The notes below the pieces were generated by a model. The model searched no databases and was not told the DNA's origin. It worked only from the letters and a program-made list of their open reading frames with translations. The position numbers were made by a program, and so were the translations under genes. From Psococerastis gibbosa (lineage: Eukaryota > Arthropoda > Insecta > Psocodea > Psocidae): a stretch of 64,000 nucleotides of DNA. The stretch is taken from positions 35,611,419 to 35,675,418 of the forward strand of contig OZ020486.1 of NCBI GenBank assembly GCA_963971405.1, given 5' to 3'. Positions 26,053-38,231 of the stretch are shown in pieces. The stretch's first letter is position 1, and every line of letters starts with the position of its first letter.

Positions 26053-28530
26053 AAAGTAGAAATCCGGACTTTTACTTTTCCAAACTTAAGTAGGGAATTG
26101 AGAAATAGCCATAGGGGAATTTATTTGTCTCTCCAGTCGAAAAACTTTAAATTCAGGCTCAGGCTCAGACTAGGCATGAGTAGGTTACCATCTTAATGAA
26201 GTCGTGAACATGCTGGGAGGGTTGACAATGAAGAATTGTGGAGAAACCCGCAGGACCAGAACTGCATTTATTTTGTGTTATCTGAAAAGGGATGCGCAGT
26301 ACTTATATGAAACTTGATAGCTAGGCTAGGCTCTAATAAGGTTTTGGAGGTATATACCGGGTCATGATAAAACTGCTGGCAAAGAGGGCTTCAACGTCAT
26401 GTGTGGCATATTCCATCATCGTGTTTTTGGCGAGAAACCAAATATATGCTTGTTTAGGCCTCTCATAACCAGTCGTGTATATTATACTTTGCAGCTAATT
26501 TACGGTATCTCTATGTGAGCGTGGGAGTATCCCACCGAAATGAAGTCATTGGGTGTCACGTTAGTAGATGTACCACCTGTTGGGGATCATGTATAAAGTT
26601 ATTTACTCTACAAGGAGTCCCGAAGCTGTCTCACTTTCACACAGGAGGGAATAATGCACCTGCTGATACCGTATTAAAAATCACAGGTGGTCCCTGGTAT
26701 TCGGTACCGAGAGGTGTAATACCGGTTTATTTGTACCTAGATGACACCCTCGCTAGGCCCTATAACAGAATGCTGTTCTGGGTACATATTCGGGCAACGA
26801 AAACAACAAATTGCGTTTGTTATTGTGGTCAAATTACAACGTGGATGCACTCATCTAATGTAGACTGTTAGATCTATCCTTATTCTGTGTGTTAGACGAC
26901 ATTTGGACAACTTACATATATAGAAATAAAACGAAAGCAGTCTACCCTCCTCTGATTGGCGAGTCAATTCTCAATTATACCACCATGTTTAACTTATAAG
27001 GAGGGGCACATTTCGTTTCAACATTACAGATCATTTTGCCGCTCACAAATTATATTGCAAACAAAATTGATATAGGCCTATTATTTTTCGCGTTGTTCCT
27101 TCAAGATAAGGACAAATAATCACTCAAAATTGAGTTAATAGTAAATAGTTGGTTTGTTATGTGAATTATCGCCATTACTCTTAAGGTAAGATGATGACCC
27201 AACCTCCAATACAATATTTTTTTACCATACCTATTTTGGTTTCTTTAAATTAGACCAAATGATCCATCCAAGATCCAAATATTGAATGTTGTTATTTGAT
27301 CTTTTGGGCTTCTATATTGTTTGATCTGCTTCTTTACATTCCTACAATTTCTTCATATTTAAACATGGAAAGCCTCTGAGGTCCTAACCACATTTTCAAT
27401 TATCTATCCTCTTGAATAAATAGTGACGCGATGTGACCCTCTTTATAAGTTAAAAATGGGCGGTACGTAAGAGAGTTGCCATGGGCTCTCCACCCTTCCC
27501 CAAAACCGAAACCAACTACAGTGTAGTTTGTAAATAGTCTATTTAAGACGAGCGGCTTGAGGAGCCACTAGTATACAATTTTTACTAATGGCGGTACAGC
27601 TCGGTCAGAAGAAAATTTCTACACTTTAGACCGCAGTCGTACTATAGCTCTAACATCGTCCTTATCTGCACTTTCGCGGAACATAATTCTGACGTACAGT
27701 CGAGTAACGGGATCAACAGTTCTTTCTTAACACAAACCAAAATATACCCAGTCCATCAGTTTTCCTTCGTAAACGAAGTATACATTTTGTCACAATTGGC
27801 AGCGATTAAATCAACACAAAGTTGCGTAGTTTCTGGACTCGCGAAATATCCAAAATTTGCGTTTTCAGGTGGCGTAGCAGCAAATGAGACCAATGTTTGT
27901 CCCGATCTGCCCCAGTACGCCTTCGCCTTTTAGGCTTAAGTAACAGAGAACTCTAAACCTGGCTCATTCGCAATGCCACGCCTCTGCAATCCCCGAAGCT
28001 TTGACCAGTTAGGAGATATCCGAAACACCCACCAAACGTATGGTCTGCGTTGCCCGGGAACGCGACAATGACGCTAGGACAGACCACCAATATGTCAGAA
28101 AGAAGGCAGCGTAGCAGCAAATGAGCAACTTGTAAATGAATGAAATAGATTGGTGAAATGACAGCTGACGAACCACCGGTGCGGCTCAGTGCACAGCTTG
28201 CACAGGTTGTGAGCCTGTCGATACTTTGGCTTTGACGCTGCCCGAAACCGAAAGCGATGCCGTCCCCAAATCTTGACTGGCCAACGGTATGTAAATAGCA
28301 TGAAATGTAAGCTGGCCAAGCACGGGGGCTCCGACCAAGGAATGGGAGGACTGTTTGAAATTCAATCATGTGGAGATCCTATACCATCAGATTCACATTC
28401 CACGTGGTTTCACGGACTCTGCAAGTCTCGAATATCTCCAAAAAACAACCATTTTCAAGTCCATTAGTCGTAATTGATTCCAAGGGCTCCCAATATGAGG
28501 AGGTGTATAGCTGCAAAATATTGCCAAATT
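26053..28530. other. Gene-free stretch without recognised repeats
   Basis: Open frames of 118 codons (26515-26871, +) and 138 codons (27953-28369, -) occur, but I recognise neither, and neither has splice or poly(A) context. 27480-28470 is less AT-rich than its neighbours. Confidence 0.35.
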
Positions 28531-28749
28531 CTTAATCAGGGCCGGATTAACCTTCCCTGGGTCCCTCTCCCCCCTCTATGGGCTCTATGTTTATAGTCTT
28601 ACTAGGCAAGGTGACTAACAATGGAGCTAATAATACCAATTACAAAACACTTCATATTTTAAATAATATTTTAAAATAATGTTTTAAAGTTTTGGCAGGA
28701 AATCGTTTCTTTTTTAAAAAAAATGTGAGTTTTACAATCACAATGTATC

Positions 28750-28945
28750 AAGCGCGGATCTACCCCATTAGGTTCCTCAAAATGCGTAAAACCCCACTAT
28801 TTCAGTCTTATTTTTCACAACTTTTCTCCCGGAGGAGACCCCCGGGCCCCCCTTGTGCTCGATTGTATTAATTACCTATAATATAGAACCCTTATTGCTC
28901 TGAAAATGCGTAAAACCCCAATATTTAAGCCCTATTAAACAAAAC
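28750..28945 (+). repeat. Dispersed 'AAAATGCGTAAAACCCCACT' module
   Basis: Unit: AAAATGCGTAAAACCCCACT, ATTTCAG.CCTATTTTTCA, then CCCGG(A/G)GGAGACCCCCGGG and CCCCCTTG, then a repeat of the first block. The same unit is at 40690-40925, 45560-45750, 49380-49700, 54320-54660 and at the window end (63968-64000). Confidence 0.7.
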
Positions 28946-29512
28946 AAACAAACAAACAAAAAACGTATTTAATCTTAGCCCCCTCCTTGGTCTCATTCTA
29001 ATTCCGCGCCTGCAATGTATCATGAATTATCATGTAATCATGTATTATGAAAAGTTTTAATAAATTAACTTTTTTAACATTTTGGGCGCTCATGCAGCTC
29101 TGGGCCCTTATAGCCTATAGGCTGTTGCCTAGTGATGTTCTTAACTGTAATGCGTGCACATAACAACGTGTATTTATGTGTATATACCCGCAAGGTCATA
29201 CCAGGGGGGTTTTGGGGGTGTTCCAGCCCCCTCCCTATTGTTATTGTGCATCCACTGTATCCAATTCTGTTAATGCTATATAGTATTCATGGAGGTGAAT
29301 CGGGTCAAAATTTACAGTTTGCATTTGTTTCGTTTTAAGCCCCAAGGTCGTACGAAATTGGAGAGGGGCCCCCCCCCCCCGGGTTCAGCCGAAATTACTT
29401 TTAGTTAGTTTTAGTGTTAGATTTAGTTGTTGAGTGCTACCCTCGCACACCGCAGTTTAGACCCGATTCGCCGCCATGACCCTATTCAAGGCCATTTACG
29501 GTAGGTAGTAGT

Positions 29513-29657
29513 AGGATATGGAAAAAACTGGGCCTGGCGGGATTCGAACCCACGATCTACGCCTAACCGGGGCGTCGTCTTAACCGCTGGGCGACGCCCC
29601 GGTTAGGCGTAGATCGTGGGTTCGAATCCCGCCTCGCCCAGTTTTTTTCCATATCCT
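29513..29657. repeat. Near-perfect tRNA-like foldback
   Basis: Arms of 65-66 bp (29513-29577 and 29592-29657) are reverse complements except for about two bases and one T; the loop is only 14 bp (TCTTAACCGCTGGG). Each arm holds GGGTTCGAATCCCGCC, a consensus tRNA T-arm/B box. The minus strand across the loop reads CCCAGCGGTTAAGACGACG, like a D-arm/A box. No acceptor stem pairs correctly, so it is not a functional tRNA by eye. Confidence 0.8.
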
Positions 29658-30104
29658 CTAATTTCGGTTATAATGAGGAGGTTACCTCTTCAACCAAAGT
29701 TAATTTAATGTCAGTGTTATATATATCATATATAATACATATATACCATAATACTACAATGTACTGGAGAATTTGGCATTTGTCCCCTATTATATTGATT
29801 ATATTGTATATGCACTCAGCTAATAATAGCCTACTACTGTGTATTTGACCTATTGCAGCAGAACCTTTTTTACAATTTCGTCCTTTTAAATCTAATATGG
29901 GGACTGAAAAAAAAACCATGCGTGGCAGTTCATAATTGTGTTGTATCCCTTTTTAGGTGCCGCATTTTATAGACAAGTGGGCACATCAATGAGGCTTGAG
30001 GAATGTGTCAAAGTTTTAGAGGAGGAGCTGCACCTTTACCTAGTTTGATAGCTTTCTTCAGATAAGGCGAAACCAACCTTTTTCCATTTTAAATACCTAT
30101 CGTC

Positions 30105-30330
30105 TTACAAAAAAGCAGTCCCGAGATATGATTTTTGTGAACCTAGTACGAATGCCAAATTTCATCAAAATCCATTTAGTAGTTTGTCTCATAAATCGAC
30201 GAACAGATATGGACAAACTGACATTTCGTAAAAAACACTTATTTTGGTTCCTGGGTGGGAGGGGTGGGACCTCAAAATGCATAATTCCGTTGAAATTTCG
30301 ATTTGAAAATGTTGACCATCACAAAGCTTT
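30105..30330 (+). repeat. Dispersed repeat resembling a retroelement 3' end
   Basis: Blocks CCAAATTTCATCAAAATCCA, AGTTTG, CGACGAACAGA, ACATTTCGTAAAAA and GACCATCACAAAGCTTTCC recur in order at 61105-61275. The 'ATTTCATC.AAATC..T...GT.....CG..GAACAGACAGACA' pattern is common at the 3' ends of invertebrate non-LTR elements. Confidence 0.55.
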
Positions 30331-30345
30331 CCATATACTGTCTAA

Positions 30346-30507
30346 GGCGCCCATTCCATATACGTCAATCGTCAATGAAAAATTGAAAAATGACGTTTTA
30401 GCAGACATTAAAGACATACTAAAAATTCTGCTACCACGTCAATTCACGTCATTTTGACATCATTTTTCAATTTTTCATTGACGATTGACGTATGTGGAAT
30501 GGGCGCC
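30346..30507. mobile_element. Short palindromic MITE with GGCGCCCATTCCA ends
   Basis: 162 bp. Left GGCGCCCATTCCATATACGT and CGTCAATGAAAAATTGAAAA; right is the reverse complement ending ACGTATGTGGAATGGGCGCC. The middle GTTTTAGCAGACATTAAAGA is related to the arm of the larger family. Copies at 53303-53464 and in 57088-57642. Confidence 0.85.
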
Positions 30508-30534
30508 TTAATAATACACATAACATGAGGAGCA

Positions 30535-30777
30535 AACTTTCAAAACGGCACAAATCCATTTTCGTAAAATGTTCAGGAAACACGAAAAACAGAATTATTT
30601 TGGCTTTATCATAATGGGAATATAAGATTTTAAACCTTCAAAAGACTGGGTTAATTTTTGTTTGTTTTTGTTTTGATTAGCAATCCTGATTCAACTCATC
30701 TTCAAGATGGAAAATCGATAATAAAATCAATTTTTAATTTTCATGGATTTGTGACGTTTTGAAAGTTTGCTCCTCAT
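30535..30777. mobile_element. MITE with ATGAGGAGCAAACTTTC ends
   Basis: 243 bp, TIRs of about 35 bp: ATGAGGAGCAAACTTTCAAA then ACGGCACAAATCCAT; right end ATGGATTTGTGACGTTTTGA then AAGTTTGCTCCTCAT. It sits 27 bp from the preceding MITE. Superfamily unknown. Confidence 0.8.
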
Positions 30778-31396
30778 ATATAGCATATATATATATACAA
30801 AGGAAAGCAATAAAGAGAACCGGTACCACTGAACAAGAATGCACTATGCATGATTTCCTATTTATCAATTAACACAGTTACACCTTATCTGCGATTTGAG
30901 ACTTGCTCAACTCGAGGAGAAGATGCAAATGTTTATCAATTAGTATAGGTGCCGTATTAGACGGACCTATATAATTGTCCTACAGTTAAACTTCGGCTGT
31001 TTTTACCTATTCTAAAGCGCTGAAGGAGACGATTTCAATGTCTATAAAAAACATACAAAATAACAATACATACTAATAACGGTATGGCATGCAATGCACT
31101 GGGGTATGGATTATCCATAATTTATTTAAAAAATATTTTTTTCTTCAAAATCAAAACCTTGATTGGGAAAACAATCTCACTTCTAATAGAGAAACTGGAG
31201 TTCTATTCTTCTATCTTTCCTCAGTTTCCTACTTTCCTACTTTCCCTTAGGGTTAACCCAACACAGTGAATACCCCTATTTAGCACCTAAAAAATTCCTG
31301 AAAAAAACCGATTGAAACGTTCTGCAGTGTGCCCTGCGCAAGGGTGCCAAAATGAGGGGGGGGGGGGTTGGTGGCTCTAAGGTCTTGCCCAATTAA

Positions 31397-31796
31397 TTAA
31401 GAGGACATGCTACGTAGAAAATGAGCACCCCAAAATTTGTTGTTTTTATGGACTTATTATTTTTTTATTTAATTAACTAAGTCATTAAAGATTTGGCTCA
31501 TGGAAGTTGTAGAAGACTACTTCGTGCATAATATAATCGGGTATTTTTACTTTTCGGTTTTGTAGTTCTTCCAAAAATCCCAGAATACGCATAATTTTAG
31601 TCCGTTCTGGTATTTATGAAAGAACTAAGGTACCAAAAATTTAATATTTCCTATTACATGATGCATGAAGCAGTCTTCTACAACTTCCTTGAGCCAAATT
31701 TTTAATGACTTGCTTTGTTAATTAAATAAAAAATAAAAAGTCAATAAAAACAACAAATTTAGGGGTGCTCATTTTCTACGTAGCATGTCCTCTTAA
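31397..31796. mobile_element. TTAA-flanked MITE, intact copy
   Basis: 400 bp. TTAA at both ends (31397-31400, 31793-31796), TIR GAGGACATGCTACGTAGAAA / TTTTCTACGTAGCATGTCCTC; the palindrome continues inwards through GAGCACCCCAAAATTTGTTG. No ORF. Confidence 0.85.
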
Positions 31797-33080
31797 GCAA
31801 AAATGGAAATTACAGTAGCCTAGGACCTATAAATAGGTCTATTTCGATTATTTCGAACGATAGCTTGTAATCTTCCTAAAAAATTTGCTGCTGGTGCAGG
31901 TGGTAATTTTGAAATTAGCCTTCACATAATTTTTTAGTATATACAGACTAGAGAAGTTACCTCCAATATGTACTAATAAATATTTTATTTTTTGTAGACC
32001 GTAAATTACAATCCATATATTCAAACGCCAAAATAAAATATTAATTATTACTTGTCCCTTAATTAAATCAGCTTATGGTAATATTGTGACAGATATTCAA
32101 AGAGTGGGAAGGTAACGGTTAGTTAGAGGAGTCCCATATGAATTAAGGTTGGGGTGGTAGAGTAGAAGGTACAGTCTACCTACGGTATGCCGCCTTTGAT
32201 AGAGGTGTAATGAGACCTTGACGACTAAGTCGTGGGAAGATTCATTTGCAAGCTTAATATAATTATAGCTAACGAAAATTGTACAAACAGTGCGACCAGG
32301 AACTGAATATACTTAATAAAGTAAAGGTTTGTGTCTGTCAGACTTAAGTTACCTCATTTTATAAAGACTCAGCGTCAGCGGAGACCCCCAATGTGAAGTT
32401 TGTGGACACCTTCCACTTTATTGTCCTATTTGTTGATAGAAAAAGCTATATTCTGTTTGTTGGTGAAACATGATCGTTGGATCAAAATTACAGTATATCT
32501 TTTATATGAAAAAAGATTTATTGCACACGGCCAAGAATATATTATTGTCGACAGTTTTCACATTAAAGATATAATTTTGATAATGACTATTTTCAACAAC
32601 AAACTTTTCTATCAAGAAATATAATAGATTGGGATGTGTTCATAAACTTCACACCCAGTTTACTGGTATTAACGAAATGGTCATTAGTGCTTATGTACAT
32701 ATTGTGCCTAGAATATAAGTTAACTTACCTCACGGTATATGAAGAGTGAAATTTTTGACGTGACAACGTCTAATAAATCGATGAACGCTGGCTGGAACAT
32801 TGGGTGTATGCACGAAAAAGTGTTACGCTCATTGTCCGTTACGCCGCGTCTTATTGTGGGTTTCATTGCTTTTTACAACAACAATTTATTTATTTTTAAT
32901 TTTTTAAAATTTTGTTTACATATACATATATTTTTTGTTTTGTTTTGACGTCATGGAAACTATAGTCCGTAAACCGACTTTACAGACAACCTATTTTACA
33001 TTTTTTTTTAATTTTAAAACTTTTTTTTTTCTTTTTTTTTTTTTTTTAATAGAGCATGTTTGAAACTGCGGCAACTTGGT
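31797..33080. other. No recognised feature
   Basis: AT-rich; T-rich low-complexity tract at about 32998-33050. No gene or clear repeat. Confidence 0.4.
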
Positions 33081-34850
33081 AGTGTTCAAAGCGTTGGCAG
33101 GGGAACCTGGTGGGACATGATAACGCGCTTAGGCAGTGAAGTCGAGTCCTGGTCACCTCCGATCTAATCGTGTGACTTTACCATGTTCCCCAAGTGGTTC
33201 GGAATCCACTATAATCAGGAGGTCCACCCTGTTAGTCAACTCCCCTTTCCCCGAGGTGATAGAGTCTGCCCTTTGGGTGCCTCAAGTTAACAAACAGACT
33301 CACTCCCCCCGCCAGGCTGACAGGGTTGCTTAAAGCAGAAATGCTGAAGGCAGGCGTTAGAAAAAACAAAAACAAAAACATTTTTTTTAAATAATTGGCT
33401 GATACTTTCTCCCGTTACAACCCTTTGCCAGTGCCAGACATCCCTAAACTATTTTCAGCCATAATCGAGGAAACATCAATTTCTTTTATAGTCTAAATAA
33501 CTTATTTTCACTACTCCACCCGATCATTATGCTCGGCCTCCTGGCACTGTTTATTCAAGTACTGGGAGAAACAAAGTTTATCATTATAATCTATTAATGG
33601 TCCAACAGTAGTAGTAGTAGTATGTTGTAGTAATAGTTAGTATGGCGGCCGGCTATGGTCCAACAGTACTTGAGGACTTCTTTGAAGTGAAACCTTCATT
33701 AGGTGCACTTTTCACTTTTCGTGCTAGAGAGTAACGCTAAGTTATTCGTATTAGCTTATATTATAATTATTCTGTAGAATTTAAGCGTTGTAAGATTTCG
33801 GCCAGTTATTATGAGTTAAATAACATAGGCAGAGTTTTACCGTCTGCGACAGCATGGTTACGCATTTATTGTTGTTTATATAGTAAATTATGTAAGTAAA
33901 ATAAAACTTTGTCATGTTTTACGAAAAGGGGCCAGAACATCCAAGCCAATGCTGTGGCCGGCCCCGTGTACACCTCAATTTCTTCGCTTAAAAAATCTCT
34001 GAACCAAGCTGCAGTTTGCAGATATGCTGAAATTTGCTAAAATGCTGAATTTAAATAAACGCAACTACATAATTACAAAGACATTCACAGCCTACCGACC
34101 CGGATTCTACTGATTCATCAAACGCAACGACACTAATAGCTTGGGTCTTCGGCCCTTCAGGCTTAAATGACTGATCCCCTTATGTCGCTTTTTATAGAAG
34201 AACAACTCCAAGCATTGATCGTCAGAGGACTGAAACTAATGAGATGAGAATTGGAATGCTCCGTAGCCGCCCACAGTGATGCCTGCATAACTCCAGCTTC
34301 ACTCTATATGGCTGAAGCCTGAATGTTTAGCTTTCCTGCGCTATTCCCGCCAAATTTTCCTCGGCCGGCTATAAAAGGTTTTTCGGGGTTACGCCGCCCA
34401 GCAGCTCTCTGTTACCCTTGCGCTGACTGCTGAGTTGCTGACTACTTGACCGCTACCGTAAGCGATGAATCGCAAACATCTAATTATGCACAATACGAGG
34501 ATGTTTCGCTTTGAGGCGCTAATTTTCGAAATACAGCAAAACAAGTGATTATTTAAAATATGTAATCATAACTATACGCCCCCTGGGGCGTAGGCGTTGT
34601 ATATTTCTATGTAATAGAATACTGGGGTTTTGTGTGCACCAGTGTGGTTCGGGAAACTGCTATCGGGAACGCATTGGACAGCGAGTTGTCCAACGAGCGT
34701 ATCAAACAGTTTGGCTTTGTCTATTGTACGAATTTTTCGGCTTAGTTTTTTTTTCCAAATTTTTTTTAAATGGATGACTGGAACATAAACGGAAGCGTGT
34801 GTTCACGTAATGTAGTGGCATCTGTAAGAATATTGCTCATAGAGGAGTTA
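33081..34850. other. Unassigned, possibly retroelement-derived
   Basis: 33085-33350 and 34100-34500 are GC-richer. Around 34370 a TATAAAAG box precedes GGGGTTACGCCGCCCAGCAG, which could be a retroelement promoter, but no paired LTR or primer-binding site was found. No gene supported. Confidence 0.3.
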
Positions 34851-35087
34851 TTAGGGAAGGTGAGGTACCAATAACCAAGTATGCTTAGGGCAGACGAGGA
34901 GCAGGTGCTGTGCATCCAGTGGTACCTGGCATGTTGGGCATAAGGGAGGTGGAGAACCCGTCATCAAGTGACCATGGGTCAGCCTCGTGTATTCAATAAA
35001 CAGCCGTGTCGTTAAAACTTCCCCATGCTCCTCCATGCGGCTAAGGTACACACAATATGTCAATAAAATAGTGATGTTTAACGCCAT
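34851..35087 (-). mobile_element. LINE fragment, RNase H / C-terminal zinc knuckle
   Basis: Minus-strand residues TRLTHGHLMTGSPPPLCPTC, QVPLDAQHLLLVCP match the widespread ending of Jockey/R1-type LINE ORF2 proteins (TRLTHGHLM...PP.C..C...LTV.H.L..CP), with Cys-Cys-His-Cys spacing intact. Flanks are not coding; an isolated relic. Confidence 0.8.
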
Positions 35088-35145
35088 GTAGAGTCTACAG
35101 AGACGGGCAGAATCCGATGGTTAGTCGGTCAGAGTGGCTCCACGA

Positions 35146-35270
35146 CAGGGACGGATCCACAGCCATTGGGGGGGGGGGCGGGGGGGGGGGGTAAAACCTA
35201 TGCAGGATTGATTAAATCAGAGCGTAATAAATTAACTTACAATAGATTTACTAAATTTGGGGGGCTACTA
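35146..35270 (+). mobile_element. Truncated hAT-type MITE (CAGGGACGGATCC family)
   Basis: Left end CAGGGACGGATCCACAGCC, a G run, then GATTGATTAAATCAGAGCGT, AATAAATTAA and ACAATAGATTTA as in 59513-59692. The right end is missing. Confidence 0.7.
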
Positions 35271-35603
35271 CTAATGTTCATTCTCATTTTTTTAATTTTT
35301 TTACGGCTAGCAACTATAAGGGCGGATTCTAATACACTCCCTATAACGTCATTGTTTGTTTTATGTAGTCAATCGCCGATATTCTTCATTATAGCAAATC
35401 TCCGATTCGACAACTTGATCCATAAATTCCATGCGTGCCTCACAGCTTACCTTTATTATAATTATATCGACGTTAAACCGTGTTATAAGTTGTCACTTTC
35501 ATTAAATTTTCACCTAGTTCCTCTCAATTTCTAAAGTTCAGTTTGTTTGATTTGATTCTTAATTTATTTCTTCTTCTTTTTCTTCTTCCTCCTCTTCCCT
35601 AGC

Positions 35604-35867
35604 TTATAGTGCCGCGTGCTCAGCGTGTGGTGTTGCCCCAGACCCATTTCTTATGCTCGACCCCGTCGGACGCTGACGTTGTTCCTCTTGCGAGTAGTTG
35701 GACTCTTTCCTCGAGGGTTGTCCTTGGTCTGCTGATAGGTGTTCCGCCAACCTCCGGGTGGTCCTATTCTCATCCATCTTTTGGACGTAGCCAAACCATT
35801 GCAGCTGCTTGTTCTCCATTATTCCCTCTATGGAATCCACTTGCAGGTCTTGCCCGATGCGGTTCAT
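35604..35867 (-). mobile_element. LINE reverse-transcriptase C-terminal fragment, diverged
   Basis: Residues LQVDSIEGIMENKQLQWFGY, VQKMDENRTTRRLAEHL correspond to the 'I....QL.WFGHV.RM....' block downstream of the RT domain. The following GRRxGRPxxRW motif is degraded. Short, with no catalytic part. Confidence 0.6.
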
Positions 35868-35899
35868 CCCTAATTTATTTCTGTTATTTTATTTTTCTA

Positions 35900-37523
35900 A
35901 ATACAGGGGAGGGCCGTGCGGGTGGCCTTTGATGCCATGAAACACGGAACATGGAAAAATATTATATAGTTACAATACCTGTAGCGGTGCTTGTATGCAA
36001 GCTTTTTTAATGATAATTAATCTAGTTATAATATACCGGACACCGGTGCGGGTACCTACCTAAAATTAATGAAAAAAACGTGTAGTAGCCTAGGATTGGC
36101 CATGGCATTGGAGGCCAACATCGTCACGTAAAATGTTAGTGAACTTGAGATATGTGTGACCCATAGGATCAAGGCTGGCTCCTCTTGGAGACAACGAATG
36201 AGGTCTGAGCTGAAAATCAACCTTATTACGTCTTCATACTGTATGTTACACAATTAGGGTGATTTTATTGTATTATTATTATTATATTGATCCAATTTCG
36301 ATACTACAAAATTGTACACCTTAAGGCTTCAGTCAGCCCGTGTGCGGCTTCGCTTTTATATATACAGTACACGTAATTCAATCGCAATACAAATACAGTA
36401 GTTAGTAAATTAGTAAATAGTTAATTCAATTAGTAATATTTGTTAGTAATTCCTGTTCGCAGCCGGTAACGTTTTTGAATCTTTGGAAAGTGCAGAAGTA
36501 TCCATGGGCGTAGCCAGTGATGTGCAGGGGGGGGGGGCACGTAACGTGTCCCCTCCCCCCGTTCCCCCCTACGAATTTGACTTGTAACACTAGATAGAAT
36601 TGGGGTTTATTTGATGAATTTACACAATATAAAAAAAGTGAGGGGAATTGAAACGACATAATAAATAAGATTTTAATGTTTATATTCAAAAATATTTCAA
36701 ATGATCCCGCGAAAACCAATGGATTTAATATAACTTTTGCATCGCCCCCCCCCCCCCTGGAAGTATCTACCTTACAAGTAAGTACATACAGTGTATAAGA
36801 ATGACTTCTGTATTTTTTATTGTTTTACATAGGGGAAACTGGGATAAGTGGATAATAATCGCCCCTCCCCTCCGTTATAGAACAGGGCATAATATAATAT
36901 AATAAATTTTTTAACATGTTAGAATTAATTGTGCCTGAACTTTTCAAGCTAGGTACATAATTGTTACATCAAATGAAAGCCCTTCTAAAAGGATATGCGA
37001 TACGACATACCTTTGAATTTGAAAATTCCGAGATACCACCTATGACCCCCCTGAAACCCCCCTTTTGGACCCCCGAGTAAACATTTGATTCCACCATAAG
37101 GTAGTTTGACCCCTACTTTGTTATCGAATTTTTTACCGCATATCACAAAATTCCTCATAATAACCGAGATATAGGGGTGTCCGGGTGGTCTGGAACCCCC
37201 TGTATAATAAAATAGTTTCATAATCATATTTTAATAAAATGTGCGGCAGCAGAGCTAGTGACTGGAATGAATGAAAGCTAGAAAATGGTAGAGCAGGGTG
37301 TGCCGGGGAGATGCCGTGGATAAGCTCGTACCTGAACCTGAGAGCTGAGAGGTAGGCTACATACAAAGCACAGAGCGCAGCGGTGAGAAACCGCTAGAGG
37401 CCCCCTATCACCTATGTATATATATTTTATATATCTCGTCAAGTTTGGTTTTTGTCTGCCGTGACCATAATGAATTGAGTAAGAGTATATATCTCCTAAT
37501 CATTGGCCACAGCTTGTGGAAAT
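35900..37523. other. No supported gene
   Basis: AT-rich with G/C runs at 36528, 36745 and 37050. 36960-37230 (CATACCTTTGAATTTGAAAA, CCCCCCTGAAACCCCCCTTT) looks like a repeat but has no second copy here. Confidence 0.35.
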
Positions 37524-38231
37524 CAGTGGCGGAGCGTGCATGTAAGGCGTGTAATGTCGCATTACACTTAGCAAATCCTTAGAATGTACTAAGGCTTAGT
37601 GTTCAAAATGTTTTGTAAACAAGAAATTTTGCTGATTTTTTGACGAAAATAATTTATTGCTCATTCCACAGATACAAAGATAACAAAGTGAACAGATAAA
37701 AAACTCATAAAAAATCCAAGTTATCGCAGGAAGTTTATATTTTCTGAACTGAAATATTATTACATTAAAAAAATTGGATAAAGAACCTTATACCCATCTT
37801 GTAGCACAGTTGTAAATCTGTAAGGGAAATAGACAGCTTTCACAGAAAGCTCGTACTTTTTAAGATTTTTTCATCTGTTCCCTTTTATATCTTTGTGGCT
37901 GTGGAAGGAGCAATTAATTTGTTTCGTCAAAAAAGTACGATAATTTCTTATTTACAAAACATTTTGAACACTCAGCCTTAAGAGCTTCGTTGAAATCAAT
38001 AGGAAGCTGCGAGTAAATAAGATTGTATGAGCATGTTATCAACGCAGTCTAAGAAAATTACGAATCTGGTCACGTTAGAATTCAAATGTTTTCTTTTAAA
38101 CTTTTTAAGAATATTGAACATGCTATATAAATTGAATTAATTGATGCGTGTTTTTTTAAACTTTAACGACATAAATAAATATTTGCAAGCATTACACTCG
38201 CAAATCGCAACTATCCCACGCTCCGCCACTG
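37524..38231. mobile_element. hAT-type non-autonomous element, 708 bp
   Basis: Ends CAGTGGCGGAGCGTGCATG and CCCACGCTCCGCCACTG. Flanks gtggaaat and gtaaaaac agree at 5 of 8 positions, so the duplication is doubtful. Inside is a second foldback (TTCAAAATGTTTTGTAAACA ... TTTACAAAACATTTTGAACA) related to 62180-62520. No transposase. Confidence 0.75.

Noticed and set aside
26515..26871. 118-codon open frame on the plus strand
   Set aside because: Not recognised, Cys/Trp-rich without zinc-finger spacing, and no splice or poly(A) context.
27953..28369. 138-codon open frame on the minus strand
   Set aside because: No recognisable motif, no upstream or downstream exon support, and an overlapping alternative frame of similar quality.
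29513..29657. Functional tRNA gene on either strand
   Set aside because: T-arm and D-arm-like pieces exist, but the acceptor stem does not pair and the sequence is a perfect foldback instead.
34300..34450. LTR retrotransposon promoter (TATAAAAG followed by a GC-rich leader)
   Set aside because: No second LTR, primer-binding site, polypurine tract or gag-pol fragment was found nearby.
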